Shown here in pieces: positions 7,365-16,072 of a stretch of 64,000 bases of DNA. Source of the DNA: Kistimonas sp964291505 (lineage in GTDB: Bacteria; Pseudomonadota; Gammaproteobacteria; Pseudomonadales; Endozoicomonadaceae); NCBI GenBank assembly GCA_964291505.2, contig OZ220216.1, forward strand, positions 1,736,001-1,800,000, written 5' to 3'. Both the position numbers and the translations under genes were made by a program. The notes beneath the pieces were generated by a model. That model was not told the origin of the DNA, did no database searches, and worked only from the letters and a program-made list of their open reading frames with translations. Numbering within the stretch: position 1 is the first letter of the stretch; every line of letters starts with the position of its first letter.

Positions 7365-9107
7365 CTAGTAAAGATAAAACCAAGAAATCATGGAAATAGA
7401 AACGCAGGCATAAACCAGCATGACCGGGAATCCGGCACGAAGATAATCTGTTAATTGATAGTTACCTGCGCTGTATACCATCAAGTTTGTCTGGTAGCCC
7501 ACCGGGGTCATAAAACTGCAACTGGCTGCAAAAGCAATGGTCATGATAAAAGCGCCGGGATCAATGCCCAATACCTGCGCCAACCCCAAAGCGAGAGGGA
7601 ATGACAAGGCTGCAGCGACATTATTGGTCACGACCTCGGTCAATACCATGGTCAAAATGAACAGCCCTGCCATAACAACCCACGGCTGAAAGTCCTGTAA
7701 GTAAACTGCGGCATTTTGTGCGATAGCATGCACGGTACCATCATTGGTAAAGACCTGCGCAATACCCAGAGCCGAGCCGATTACCGCAATCAGTTCATAC
7801 GGAATACGATTTCGCAATTCTTCCAAACGGGTGTAATCAGCCAGCAGGTAGATGATAAATATTCCAATCAGCCCTTCCAGCAGAGGAAACAGCCCCATAA
7901 TGGAACCCGCCAGGGCAAACAGAAACAGGGAAATACTGATCACGCTGCTACGCGTATCCAGGCTTCCACTGGCAACATGCTCTCGTAGGATATGAAAATC
8001 GGTTGTCTCATCGCTGAGCGCTCTGAAGTCTTCTCCCGTGGCCAATAACAAACGGTCACCCACTTGAAGACGAACATTGGACAACTTTCCGGTTAATTCC
8101 TGATTCCCCCGGCTCAGTGCAACGACGGCGGCATCATAGCGTATGCGTAAGCCCAGATTTCGAACAAACTTGCGTGCCAAATCCGATCCGGAGGCAATGA
8201 CCACTTCGGTCAGATTACCCACCGGAATTCTCTCTTCTTCTGTCAGCAACGCCAGACCGGAAAACCGGTCCAGCTCCGAAATAAAATTCGGATCACCATT
8301 AAAGATCAAAATATCGTTAGCGCGTATACGACGATTGGGACGAACAGGCGTAATCAGTCGACCTTCCCGCCATATCTCAACCAGGAAGATACTTTCCAGA
8401 TCCCGAAAGCCATTTTCCTTGATACTTTTACCCACCAGTGGAGAGCCTTCTTCGACGCGTGCTTCCATCAAGAACTTGTTATAGGACTCACTGGACTGGG
8501 TGCTATCAGGCAAAATGTACTGACCGGTTACGATCAATACGAAAAGGACGGCCATCACAACCGGGGCACCGATCTTGAAAAAATCACCAAACTCAAGGGG
8601 TTCAAGGCCTGCATTCACCACAAAACTGTTAATGATGAGATTGGTCGAGGTGCCTATCAAGGTCAGCATACCGCCGGCAATAGCGCTATAGGAGAGCGGA
8701 ATCAATAACTTTGACGCTGCATGTTGCTTTTGTCCTGCAACCTTTCCCATGAAAGCAGCAACAATGGCGGTATTATTCAACATGGATGATAAAAACGCCG
8801 TCATAGTACACAGGCGCAATAAGGCTGTACGGTAACCACAATCCAGCGCATGACGAGTGGCCATCTCAATAAACCGGTTTTTTTCCAAAACAATGGAAAC
8901 CAGCAACAACAAAACCAGCGTCATCAGTACAGGGTTCACGAAATTTGCCAATGCATCATCCACGCCCAACTGGCCGGTGAACAGGAAGTAAAGCAGTGCC
9001 ATGGCAAAAATCTGGCCCGCACGCCATAGATTGCTGATTAATGCCGCCAGTACGAGCACCAGGACTGAGCCATTGATCCATGGCATAAGCTGGGAATAGG
9101 TTTCCAT
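7365..9107 (-). CDS. SLC13/DASS family permease with two internal TrkA-C (RCK-C) domains
   Basis: A 580-aa inner-membrane anion transporter of the divalent-anion/sodium symporter superfamily; candidate substrates are sulfate or dicarboxylates, not determined here. Two membrane halves flank a soluble insert. The first half (about 1-200) has LLLLVSIVLEKNRFIEMATR, MLNNTAIVAAF and the signature GTSTNLIINSFV. The insert (about 212-378) carries two TrkA-C-like modules, recognisable in EGSPLVGKSIKENGFRDLES and DRLLLATGEDFRAL. The second half (about 390-580) has the paired signature TEVVTNNVAAALSFPLALGL and MTPVGYQTNLMVY. The SNT-type motifs in both halves are intact. The start ATG at 9107 is the natural N-terminus (METYSQLMPWINGSVL). 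It stands alone, bracketed by the 41-bp inverted repeats. Confidence 0.88.
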   Translation of the reverse strand: METYSQLMPWINGSVLVLVLAALISNLWRAGQIFAMALLYFLFTGQLGVDDALANFVNPVLMTLVLLLLVSIVLEKNRFIEMATRHALDCGYRTALLRLCTMTAFLSSMLNNTAIVAAFMGKVAGQKQHAASKLLIPLSYSAIAGGMLTLIGTSTNLIINSFVVNAGLEPLEFGDFFKIGAPVVMAVLFVLIVTGQYILPDSTQSSESYNKFLMEARVEEGSPLVGKSIKENGFRDLESIFLVEIWREGRLITPVRPNRRIRANDILIFNGDPNFISELDRFSGLALLTEEERIPVGNLTEVVIASGSDLARKFVRNLGLRIRYDAAVVALSRGNQELTGKLSNVRLQVGDRLLLATGEDFRALSDETTDFHILREHVASGSLDTRSSVISISLFLFALAGSIMGLFPLLEGLIGIFIIYLLADYTRLEELRNRIPYELIAVIGSALGIAQVFTNDGTVHAIAQNAAVYLQDFQPWVVMAGLFILTMVLTEVVTNNVAAALSFPLALGLAQVLGIDPGAFIMTIAFAASCSFMTPVGYQTNLMVYSAGNYQLTDYLRAGFPVMLVYACVSISMISWFYLY

Positions 9108-9172
9108 TAACCGTCCATGGTTTCACATTGCTTATTTAGATTACTTTAGCAGTGCGTCACAATTCAGGAGAT

Positions 9173-9754
9173 CTATTGAAAGGCATCAACAAAATCAATC
9201 ATGGTGGGATTGCCGTTTAATAACTCATCCAGCAAACACTTCAGCGGCCTGCCAATTCCAGTTCTGGGTATTGCGCCTTGGAATCGTTGACCAGATGACT
9301 GAAGGTTTTTTGGCGCTCCTGAAAAATATGCTTGACTGACGCCACCCTTCCCTTCACTACGAATAAACTTCATCGCCTCCATGATATCTGCCAGTTTGGC
9401 AATCCGCTTTAAACGGTCTGTTAGGTGATGCTTATACTGTTTGTATTCAGGGCAGAGAGATTCTTCTATTTTTTCGATAGGGACTGTCCCCTTTGGGAAA
9501 AGACGCTTCCAGTCGACGCTTAAGCGGTGTTGCCAGATCACCCGTTAATGTCTCCGGCATATCATGCCATAAGACAGAACTGAAGCAAGTGCCAGCTTTT
9601 CTTCCGGTGAAATAGCGGGATACACCACATCCGTCAGCGAACAGGCGTACATTGTGACCAGGAAAGAGTGCTCAGCAATCGAGGGATAACGGTGACAGGG
9701 AACGGAATGCCAGCGAGTCACATCAGCGCTTCGTGCAATATCGTATATATTCAT
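9173..9754 (-). pseudogene. HD-domain nucleotidase (YfbR-like), several frameshifts
   Basis: Remnant of an HD-superfamily hydrolase resembling the dNMP phosphatase YfbR. The ATG at 9754 has GGGGG 4 nt upstream. The first frame gives VTRWHSVPCHRYPSIAEHSF, with the first metal-binding His. It breaks near 9573; the correct frame then gives LWHDMPETLTGDLATPLKRR, the HD signature. A second break near 9490 lies next to a GGGG run and returns to FPKGTVPIEKIEESLCPEYK. Around 9340 and 9260 a stretch is read out of frame and then restored; the alternative frame there gives HIFQERQKTFSHLVNDSKAQ. The end, LLDELLNGNPTMIDFVDAFQ, is normal. All catalytic motifs survive in pieces, so loss is recent or the sequence is wrong here. 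Confidence 0.8.
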
Positions 9755-9926
9755 AAATCCCCCGGAAGCAAGTTGAAATCAGATTAATAAATGTTCACTT
9801 GTTCTCAGTTGCCATTAAATCAACAGACTGCTTATTCCTATGTCCAGTATAAGTCTTGTATCGTCTGCTGCTTGTCACTATTCTGACCCAGCCAAAAGAA
9901 TAATGAATTTTAATAGGCCACACCTT

Positions 9927-11640
9927 ATGACAAGACTATTTCAGATACTGTATTGCTGTTCTGCTTTGAGCAGTGCTGCGATGGCAGAAAGTTATGTTTA
10001 CCTCACCAACAATACCTATGAAACCCTGCAGATAGAAACCCATGTACGGGGTGACACCACGCTGGTTGCCGGTGAGCATTATGAGCAGCTGGCCGTTGAG
10101 GTACCGCCACTGGCTACCCGGCGGGTTCTGCAGAATGAACCGGGATGAAGGGATCAAAAACGGTAAGACGTATTTTCTGGATACCCGGGTTTCCGGCAGC
10201 CAAAGCCAGGTGACACTCCAGCAACAGCTGACAGGTACCCTGACCTTCAGCAAAATGTGGCTGAGCGCCGCCAGCGATAGCGGTGACTTGGAATGGTTTT
10301 ATGACCGGGACATTCACCGCCAAACACTGACGTTTGATGGCATACAGAGCACCCTGGCCTTCCGTTCCCAGAAAGCCAGAACTTCAGGGGATGACCTCTA
10401 CTATGTAATTCATAACGAGCGTCAGCAACCCACAGTCCAAAGCAGCGATAAGCTCAAGGTGCTTTCCTACAACACCTGGATTCTCTTGCCGGGTCTTATT
10501 GCCAAGAAATCGGCTGAACGCTTGGACGCCATGCTGGACGTCGTCAGTGGGTACGACGTAATTGTTTTCCAGGAACTGTTTGATAACACCTTACGCCAGA
10601 ACTTTATAAACCGACTGGATGAAGAGTACCCCTATTTCACCCGCATCGTTGATGAAACCGGGAAAATGGAAGATGGAGGTATCTTCATCGCCAGTCGCTG
10701 GCCCATTGAAGCGGAAGATCAAACCGTTTATGACCGCTGTATTAATGATGGCTGTCTGGCGGCCAAGGGTGCCGTCTATGCCAAGGTCAACAAAATGGGG
10801 AACATCTACCACCTTTTCGGTACCCACACTCACGCTTATACGGGCACAGAAGACATTGCGGTCAGGGCTGAACACCTGCAGCAGCTCAGAGGCTTCATTG
10901 ACGGTCAAAACATTCCAACCACTGAACCCGTATTGATCGCCGGCGATCTTAACGTTGACAAACTCAAGTACCCCGGTGAACACAGCCAGATGCTGGCTAT
11001 TCTCGATGCAACAGAACCCCAGGCAACGGGGGCTTATCCCTACAGCTATGACGGCCACGTCAACAAGTGGGCCTCCAACTACCGGGAATATCTAGATTAC
11101 GTGCTTTACAGCAACCGTCATCTGCAACCGGTGGACAGCACCAATGCGCTACTCACCCCCCGAAGTATTGATGCAGGCCTCTGGGGCGACTGGGATCTTT
11201 CTGACCACTTCCCCGTAGAAGGCAGTTTCACCTTCCCCCTTCCATCAGAAGCCCCCGTGGAAAGTGACGGTTACCGAACCATCACCATGAGTGATCTCTG
11301 CCTGGATGGAAACAGCGTGATTAATCTAGCCCATACCAGCCTGGAAGCCTGTGACGGTACCGACAGTCAATACTGGCAGTTCACCGCAGAAGGCAGTATC
11401 AGAAACCGGGAAAATCCGAACCGCTGCCTTGACGGCATGGGCGTGCTGAATGGTACGCGTTTGATCGTTTGGGACTGCCATGGAGGCGATAACCAGCAGT
11501 GGATCAAGGATGGCAAATTTATCCGCAGCGTTAAAAACCACCAAAAGGTGATTGATGCTTACCGCACGTCCCACGGAGGAGGTGTGGGTATCTGGGATTA
11601 CCATGGCGGCAATAATCAGCAATGGCATTGGCAACAATAA
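9927..11640 (+). pseudogene. Secreted sphingomyelinase (EEP fold) with C-terminal ricin-type lectin domain; one frameshift
   Basis: A secreted phosphodiesterase of the neutral sphingomyelinase type, expected to cleave host sphingomyelin to ceramide and phosphocholine. The signal peptide is MTRLFQILYCCSALSSAAMA. One extra base near 10133 (around CTGCAGAATGAAC) puts the first 70 codons out of frame with the rest; the other frame is then open to 11640. A beta-rich N-terminal domain is followed by the exonuclease-endonuclease-phosphatase domain: LSYNTWILLPG, VIVFQELFD (metal Glu), GTHTHAY, IAGDLNVD, and LSDHFPVEG (catalytic Asp-His). The final 130 residues form a ricin B-type trefoil with QxW repeats (SQYWQF, NQQWIKD, NQQWHWQQ) and CLDG motifs. 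The single lesion could be real inactivation, phase variation or an error. Confidence 0.85.
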
Positions 11641-11697
11641 AGAGCGCCTGTTTGAGTGTTGCATCAAAAGGCACACTCTGAATCAGCCAGAGAGGGA

Positions 11698-11738
11698 TAA
11701 GACCATTAGGAGTGAAACATAGGTACACAACCCAAGTA
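11698..11738 (-). repeat. 41-bp element, copy B (inverted)
   Basis: Reverse complement of 7188-7228 with one mismatch. On the minus strand it is preceded by a region faintly similar to the candidate RNA (TCAGCA, TG and TTG shared) but is followed by a weak stem (CTCTG/CAGAG) and only four T, so a functional terminator is doubtful. It lies between the sphingomyelinase and DUF2288 genes. Confidence 0.9.
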
Positions 11739-11770
11739 TCAAAAACACTGCTGATCAGGTGTCAGGCCAG

Positions 11771-11807
11771 GCTGAATCGTATGGCATCCATATCCATACG
11801 ATTCAGC
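11771..11807. repeat. Perfect 14-bp inverted repeat (hairpin) upstream of the DUF2288 gene
   Basis: Arms GCTGAATCGTATGG (11771-11784) and CCATACGATTCAGC (11794-11807) with a 9-nt loop CATCCATAT. No T-run on either side, so it is not a classical terminator. It lies 33 bp beyond copy B of the 41-bp element and 64 bp before the DUF2288 start. Confidence 0.85.
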
Positions 11808-11871
11808 ACTGCTGTTACGCGAATTAATCCGGTAACATTTACCGTCAGTAGTCATCATCGCGGAGTACAGC

Positions 11872-12189
11872 ATGTACGAAGAAACCCCTTCTGATATTGA
11901 CCCTAACGTATTAATTAATCAGGAAACCGCCCAAATCCCCTGGCATGACCTTCAGCGTTTTTTTGCTAGTGGAAAGACACTACATGTTCATCGTGGGCTT
12001 GATCTCGTCGATGTCGCCCTGGCTATGCATAAAGATGATAAATCAGCTATTCAACGCTGGATGCATGATGGGAAGTTACACAGTGTGAGCGACGACGAAG
12101 CCAAAAGCTGGTACGAACAAAATACAACGGTATGGGCTGTCGTTATTGCTCCCTGGGTATTGGTTCAACCCACAGCAGACCGACCTTGA
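11872..12189 (+). CDS. DUF2288 family protein
   Basis: A 105-aa soluble protein of a conserved family of unknown function. Family features: TAQIPWHDLQRFFASGKTLH, LDLVDVALAMHKDDKSAIQR, WMHDGKLHSVSDDEAKSWYE and the C-terminal WAVVIAPWVLVQ. Start at the ATG at 11872. No signal peptide or membrane segment. It is monocistronic and ends with a T-less hairpin. Function not known. Confidence 0.85.
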   Translation: MYEETPSDIDPNVLINQETAQIPWHDLQRFFASGKTLHVHRGLDLVDVALAMHKDDKSAIQRWMHDGKLHSVSDDEAKSWYEQNTTVWAVVIAPWVLVQPTADRP

Positions 12190-12208
12190 TAACTCAGAAA
12201 TGGATACC

Positions 12209-12239
12209 CTGGTGATGGCCTCAACTAAACCATCACCAG
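12209..12239. repeat. 10-bp inverted repeat after the DUF2288 gene
   Basis: Arms CTGGTGATGG (12209-12218) and CCATCACCAG (12230-12239), 11-nt loop, no T-run. It may stop RNA decay or act as a Rho-assisted terminator. The rest of this 237-bp gap (12240-12426) shows nothing recognisable. Confidence 0.7.
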
Positions 12240-12426
12240 AGTGAAAAGCAGACAGGGAGTCAGAACTCTGACAATTCTATAAACAGTATGAAGTGTCTGT
12301 TAACAAAGGAGGCGGAGCATCCCTCTCGCTCGAACAGGAGCTTCAGTATCAGGAATTCTCTCGGATTAACACCTTGTCCAGAATTGAATAATCATCTGTC
12401 CCTGCATTGGGCGGATAAACACACGA

Positions 12427-12819
12427 TCAGCTGGCAGCTTCTTCTTTCTTCTGTTCGGCCTGGGCCTTTTCCAGTTCAAGAGTCAGGTTTTGTACCTGCT
12501 GCTGCAGCTGTTTTTGCTTACTCTTCAGCGTATTGTTCTCGGTGGTCAAAACGCGATTCTGCTCCTGCAGACGTTTAACCTGCTTTTTCATACGATCAGG
12601 ATTCTGTGCGCGCAGAGTCTTGATTTCACCATCCAGATTCTTGGCCTGCACTGAAAATTTCATGACTTTCTTTTCAGCCGCTTCCAGCTGGGATTTCAGG
12701 CCCTGTACTTCCTTATTGTGTGAGGAGGTAATTTCCAACAACGCTTCCAGTCTGCGTTGCTCGATGAGCGCTTGTTCTTCTGAAATGATAGGATTTCCTC
12801 CTGCGGTGGATGTTTCCAT
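12427..12819 (-). CDS. Small coiled-coil protein
   Basis: A 130-aa, highly charged cytoplasmic protein. Apart from about 20 N-terminal residues (METSTAGGNPIISEEQALIE) it is a nearly continuous coiled coil: heptads are evident in LEALLEITSSHNKEVQGLKS, LQEQNRVLTTENNTLKSKQK and LQQQVQNLTLELEKAQAEQK. It has no signal peptide, membrane segment or cysteine. The gene has its own sigma70-like promoter upstream. I do not recognise a named family; similar small coiled-coil proteins occur in pseudomonads. It could be a scaffold or a cell-division accessory protein, but nothing in the sequence shows this. Confidence 0.75.
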   Translation of the reverse strand: METSTAGGNPIISEEQALIEQRRLEALLEITSSHNKEVQGLKSQLEAAEKKVMKFSVQAKNLDGEIKTLRAQNPDRMKKQVKRLQEQNRVLTTENNTLKSKQKQLQQQVQNLTLELEKAQAEQKKEEAAS

Positions 12820-12941
12820 TGAAAGTACCTCAACCTCTTGGCGAACAGGCAGTGTTTTTACTGTCTATCTATTGATATCAACATGACGTTTATAGGCCAG
12901 TTTGGAATGAACTGGACGCAAGGAAACTGTCAGAGCGCGGC

Positions 12942-12969
12942 ATTATACACTTTTTCAACGTATGGCAAG
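12942..12969 (-). promoter_or_regulatory. Sigma70-type promoter of the coiled-coil gene
   Basis: On the minus strand, consensus -10 TATAAT (12942-12947) with -35-like CTTGCC (12964-12969), 16 bp apart, about 120 bp upstream of the start codon. Confidence 0.7.
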
Positions 12970-13008
12970 TAGTTTATTTGAACATATTTTATATGGATTT
13001 ATCGAAGT

Positions 13009-14379
13009 TCAGCAGAGAATTACGTTAACCGCCAGCCCGCCCAATGCTGTTTCTTTATAGTTACTCTGCATATCCTTACCGGTCTGGTGCATGGTTTCTA
13101 TCACTTCATCCAATGTCACCCGGTGAGAACCGTCCCCTCGTAATGCTAGGCGTGAAGCATTGATGGCTTTGACCGCGCCCATGGTATTGCGTTCAATGCA
13201 GGGAATCTGAACCAGACCAGCGATTGGGTCACAGGTCATACCGAGATTGTGTTCCATGCCAATTTCTGCGGCATTTTCAATCTGCTCTACGCTGCCTCCG
13301 AGAACGGCGGTCAGCCCTGCTGCTGCTATTGAGCAAGCAACACCTATTTCTCCCTGACAGCCTACCTCTGCTGCTGAAATTGAAGCGTTTTTCTTATAAA
13401 GCATGCCAATCGCTGCGGCGGTTAGCATGAAGTCAAACAATCCCTGTTCATCCGCCCCGTCGATAAAACGCATGTAGTAAGCAATGACAGCAGGAATAAC
13501 ACCGGCAGCACCATTGGTTGGTGCAGTAACCACCCTGCCCCCTGCCGCGTTTTCTTCATTGACTGCCAGCGCAAACAGGCTCACCCAGTCGATCGCCAAC
13601 AGTGGATCAGCAGCATCACTGCCCGCATTGGCCAACTCTTGATAGAGACCAGCTGCGCGGCGCTTTACATCAAGACCACCAGGCAATATTCCTTCGGTGC
13701 GACAGCCTCTTTCAATGCAGCTGTCCATGACCTGCCACAATTCTCTCAGACCTTGCTCAACTTTGTTGCTATCACCCTGCAAGGCTATTTCATTAGCCAT
13801 CATTAATTGGGCAACCGACAAATTATACGTGAGGCATTTACCCAACAATTCTTCTGCAGATTCAAAAGGATACGGAATACTTTTCACACCCAATACCTGA
13901 ACATTGTCTGCCGTCTGGATTTCGGTGGCTGAAACGATGAAACCACCTCCCACGGAAAACCAGGTTTGATCTCCTACCGTGACGCCCTGTTGATTGAATG
14001 CCAGCAATCTGAGGCCATTTGGATGTTCGGGTAGCGGCGTGTTATTGAAAATAATATCGGAGGATTTATCGAAGGAAATCTGAACCTGATTAGGTAGGCA
14101 CAATACTCCATCATTACATACAGCAAGATAACGATCGTTAGCAGTTTCAGGATCAACAGACTCTGGCATTTCTCCCATAAGCCCGAGTACAACGGCCTGA
14201 TCAGTGGCATGTCCGGTTCCCGTCAGCGCCAGAGCGCCGTAGAGTTCTACCCGTATTCTGGCCACTTCATCCAAGGCTATCGTACGAACAAACTGACAGG
14301 CTGCCTTCATGGGGCCGACAGTATGGGAACTGGATGGCCCGATACCAATCTTGAACAAATCAAACACACTGAGGGTCAT
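13009..14379 (-). CDS. sdaA: L-serine dehydratase (iron-sulfur, single chain)
   Basis: Converts L-serine to pyruvate and ammonia in the cytoplasm using a 4Fe-4S cluster. It has 456 aa, the full length of the single-chain type. The N-terminal beta domain begins MTLSVFDLFKIGIGPSSSHT, the family signature, and the C-terminal catalytic domain includes TAPTNGAAGVIPAVIAYYM, EVGCQGEIGVACSIAAAGLT and MTCDPIAGLVQIPCIERN, which contribute the cluster cysteines. The last residue is Cys (NVILC), matching the tail-in-mouth cysteine described for the Legionella enzyme, where the C-terminal Cys ligates the cluster until substrate displaces it. AGGA lies 6 nt before the ATG at 14379. It follows pepD on the same strand, linking dipeptide and serine catabolism. 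Confidence 0.97.
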   Translation of the reverse strand: MTLSVFDLFKIGIGPSSSHTVGPMKAACQFVRTIALDEVARIRVELYGALALTGTGHATDQAVVLGLMGEMPESVDPETANDRYLAVCNDGVLCLPNQVQISFDKSSDIIFNNTPLPEHPNGLRLLAFNQQGVTVGDQTWFSVGGGFIVSATEIQTADNVQVLGVKSIPYPFESAEELLGKCLTYNLSVAQLMMANEIALQGDSNKVEQGLRELWQVMDSCIERGCRTEGILPGGLDVKRRAAGLYQELANAGSDAADPLLAIDWVSLFALAVNEENAAGGRVVTAPTNGAAGVIPAVIAYYMRFIDGADEQGLFDFMLTAAAIGMLYKKNASISAAEVGCQGEIGVACSIAAAGLTAVLGGSVEQIENAAEIGMEHNLGMTCDPIAGLVQIPCIERNTMGAVKAINASRLALRGDGSHRVTLDEVIETMHQTGKDMQSNYKETALGGLAVNVILC

Positions 14380-14412
14380 AGGTTGTCCTGCATACCAGAT
14401 GTTATGATTGTT

Positions 14413-14432
14413 GACCGCCGTCCCTGGCGGTC
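14413..14432. repeat. Hairpin between pepD and sdaA
   Basis: Arms GACCGCC/GGCGGTC with a 6-nt loop and no T-run in the direction of transcription. It separates pepD from sdaA and may attenuate or stabilise the transcript. Confidence 0.6.
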
Positions 14433-14450
14433 TTTGAGACGTTCGATCGA

Positions 14451-15908
14451 TCAGGCAGCTTCAGGTACTGCGGCCAGCGCCGCCTGCAGCCACTGCCAGA
14501 AATGGCTCACGCTCTCAATGTGAACCTTCTCATCAGGTGAATGGGGGAACACGATGGTGGGGCCGATGGATACCATATCCCACTCTGGGTAGGTAGCACC
14601 CAAAATACCGCATTCGAGTCCCGCATGAATCACCTTCACTTCCGGTGCTTTACCGAACAGCGTCTCATGGGTTTCCTTCATGGTTACCAGCATGGCAGAG
14701 GATACATCCGGCTGCCAGCCCGGGAACATGCCGACCATACGGGCTTCTGCGCCAGCCATACGGAACAGACCGCAAAGGCGACGCCCCATATTCTCAGTGG
14801 CACTGTCAATCAGGCTTCTGGCAAAGCAGGCGGCATGGAGCTTGCCATCAGCAATGGTCACAATGGCCAGGTTGTTGGAGGTTTCAACGACACCAGGCAC
14901 GCTGTCACTCATCCGATCAACGCCGTGAGGACATACATCCAGAGCATCCAGCCAGCGCTGCTGATCCTGCTCAGCCATGATGTTGGCCTTGGCATCTGTT
15001 TCTTCAGCCAGCATGACGAGACCTGGCTCAACAGCCTGGAGCTCGTTACCGAAAACAGCGGCCATCTTGTCAAACAGCCCATCAAACGCGTCTGACTGGT
15101 CAACGGGAATCGCGACAGTCGCGAAGCACTCCCGGGGAATCGCATTACTGAGATTACCGCCTTCAAAGCTGGCAATACGTACACCCAGAGTTTGCATCTG
15201 CTTGAGCATGCGGATCATCAGCTTGCTGGCATTACCGCGCTGCAGATGAATATCACAGCCGGAGTGACCGCCCTTAAGCCCCTTGATGGTCAGCTTGCGC
15301 CATTGCATATCGGAAGAAGCGATTTCTTCGGCATAAGTGGCATCCGCCAGTACGTCAACGCCACCGGCGCAACCGACGTAAACTTCACCCTCTTCTTCAG
15401 TGTCCAGATTGATAAGGATTTTGCCTTTCAAAACACCGGGTTTAAGGGCTTCTGCACCGACCATTGAGCGTTCTTCATCAATGGTGAACAGTGCCTCAAT
15501 GGGGCCGTGAGGAATATCTGTGGCTTGCAGAATCGCCAGTGTAGCGGCAATGCCCATGCCATTGTCTGCACCCAGTGTGGTACCGGCAGCGGTCACCCAT
15601 TCACCATCGATATAGGCCTTGATGGGATCACGACTGAAATCATGGTCGGTATCCGCATTTTTCTGGGGGACCATGTCCAGGTGGCTCTGAAGAATGACAC
15701 CGGTACGGTTTTCCATACCTGCAGTGGCGGGTTTCCTGACGATCAGGTTGCCAACTTCATCAACGTAACTCTCAAGACCCAGACGTTCCGCAAGGGCAAC
15801 GATATGATCTCTAACCTGTTCTTCCTGACCGGATGGACGTGGAATCTGGCACAGATCACTAAAATGTTCCCAGATCCTGGTGGGCTCTAACTGTTTGATA
15901 TCAGACAC
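14451..15908 (-). CDS. pepD: Aminoacyl-histidine dipeptidase (peptidase D)
   Basis: Cytosolic M20-family zinc dipeptidase that hydrolyses Xaa-His and many other dipeptides. It has 485 aa, the length of E. coli PepD. It starts at a GTG (15908) with AGGA 7 nt upstream. Metal and catalytic motifs run in the usual order: ILQSHLDMVPQKN (His and catalytic Asp), LGADNGMG (bridging Asp), FTIDEERSMVGAEAL (general-base Glu and metal Glu), NLDTEEEGEVYVGCAGG, and near the C-terminus VIHAGLECG and FPHSPDEKVHIES (metal His). The lid domain is the middle segment (GGHSGCDIHLQRGNASKLMI). With the downstream sdaA and the yej importer elsewhere in the window it suits growth on peptides. Confidence 0.97.
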   Translation of the reverse strand: MSDIKQLEPTRIWEHFSDLCQIPRPSGQEEQVRDHIVALAERLGLESYVDEVGNLIVRKPATAGMENRTGVILQSHLDMVPQKNADTDHDFSRDPIKAYIDGEWVTAAGTTLGADNGMGIAATLAILQATDIPHGPIEALFTIDEERSMVGAEALKPGVLKGKILINLDTEEEGEVYVGCAGGVDVLADATYAEEIASSDMQWRKLTIKGLKGGHSGCDIHLQRGNASKLMIRMLKQMQTLGVRIASFEGGNLSNAIPRECFATVAIPVDQSDAFDGLFDKMAAVFGNELQAVEPGLVMLAEETDAKANIMAEQDQQRWLDALDVCPHGVDRMSDSVPGVVETSNNLAIVTIADGKLHAACFARSLIDSATENMGRRLCGLFRMAGAEARMVGMFPGWQPDVSSAMLVTMKETHETLFGKAPEVKVIHAGLECGILGATYPEWDMVSIGPTIVFPHSPDEKVHIESVSHFWQWLQAALAAVPEAA

Positions 15909-16072
15909 AATCCATTCCTGTTTTATGACTACGATTATGGCTTGGGACTGTTATATCAATCCGACGACACGATTGGCGTAAGTATATTCCCGTATTCGAC
16001 ATGATTAATGTCAGCAAACCTCGATATTTCAGGCGTAGTAAATGAGTAATAAAGAAGATATATGATTGTATA

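Noticed and set aside
10042..10140. Possible independent start of the sphingomyelinase at 10042, which would avoid a frameshift
   Set aside because: It would give a first segment (MYGVTPRWLPVSIMSSWPLR) that is not a signal peptide, while the other frame just before has a perfect one. A frameshifted single gene is the simpler reading.
7188..11738. 41-bp inverted repeats as terminal repeats of an insertion sequence
   Set aside because: No transposase lies between them, no target-site duplication was evident next to them, and copy A sits inside a terminator-linked RNA-like structure. Kept as an open finding, not as an IS.
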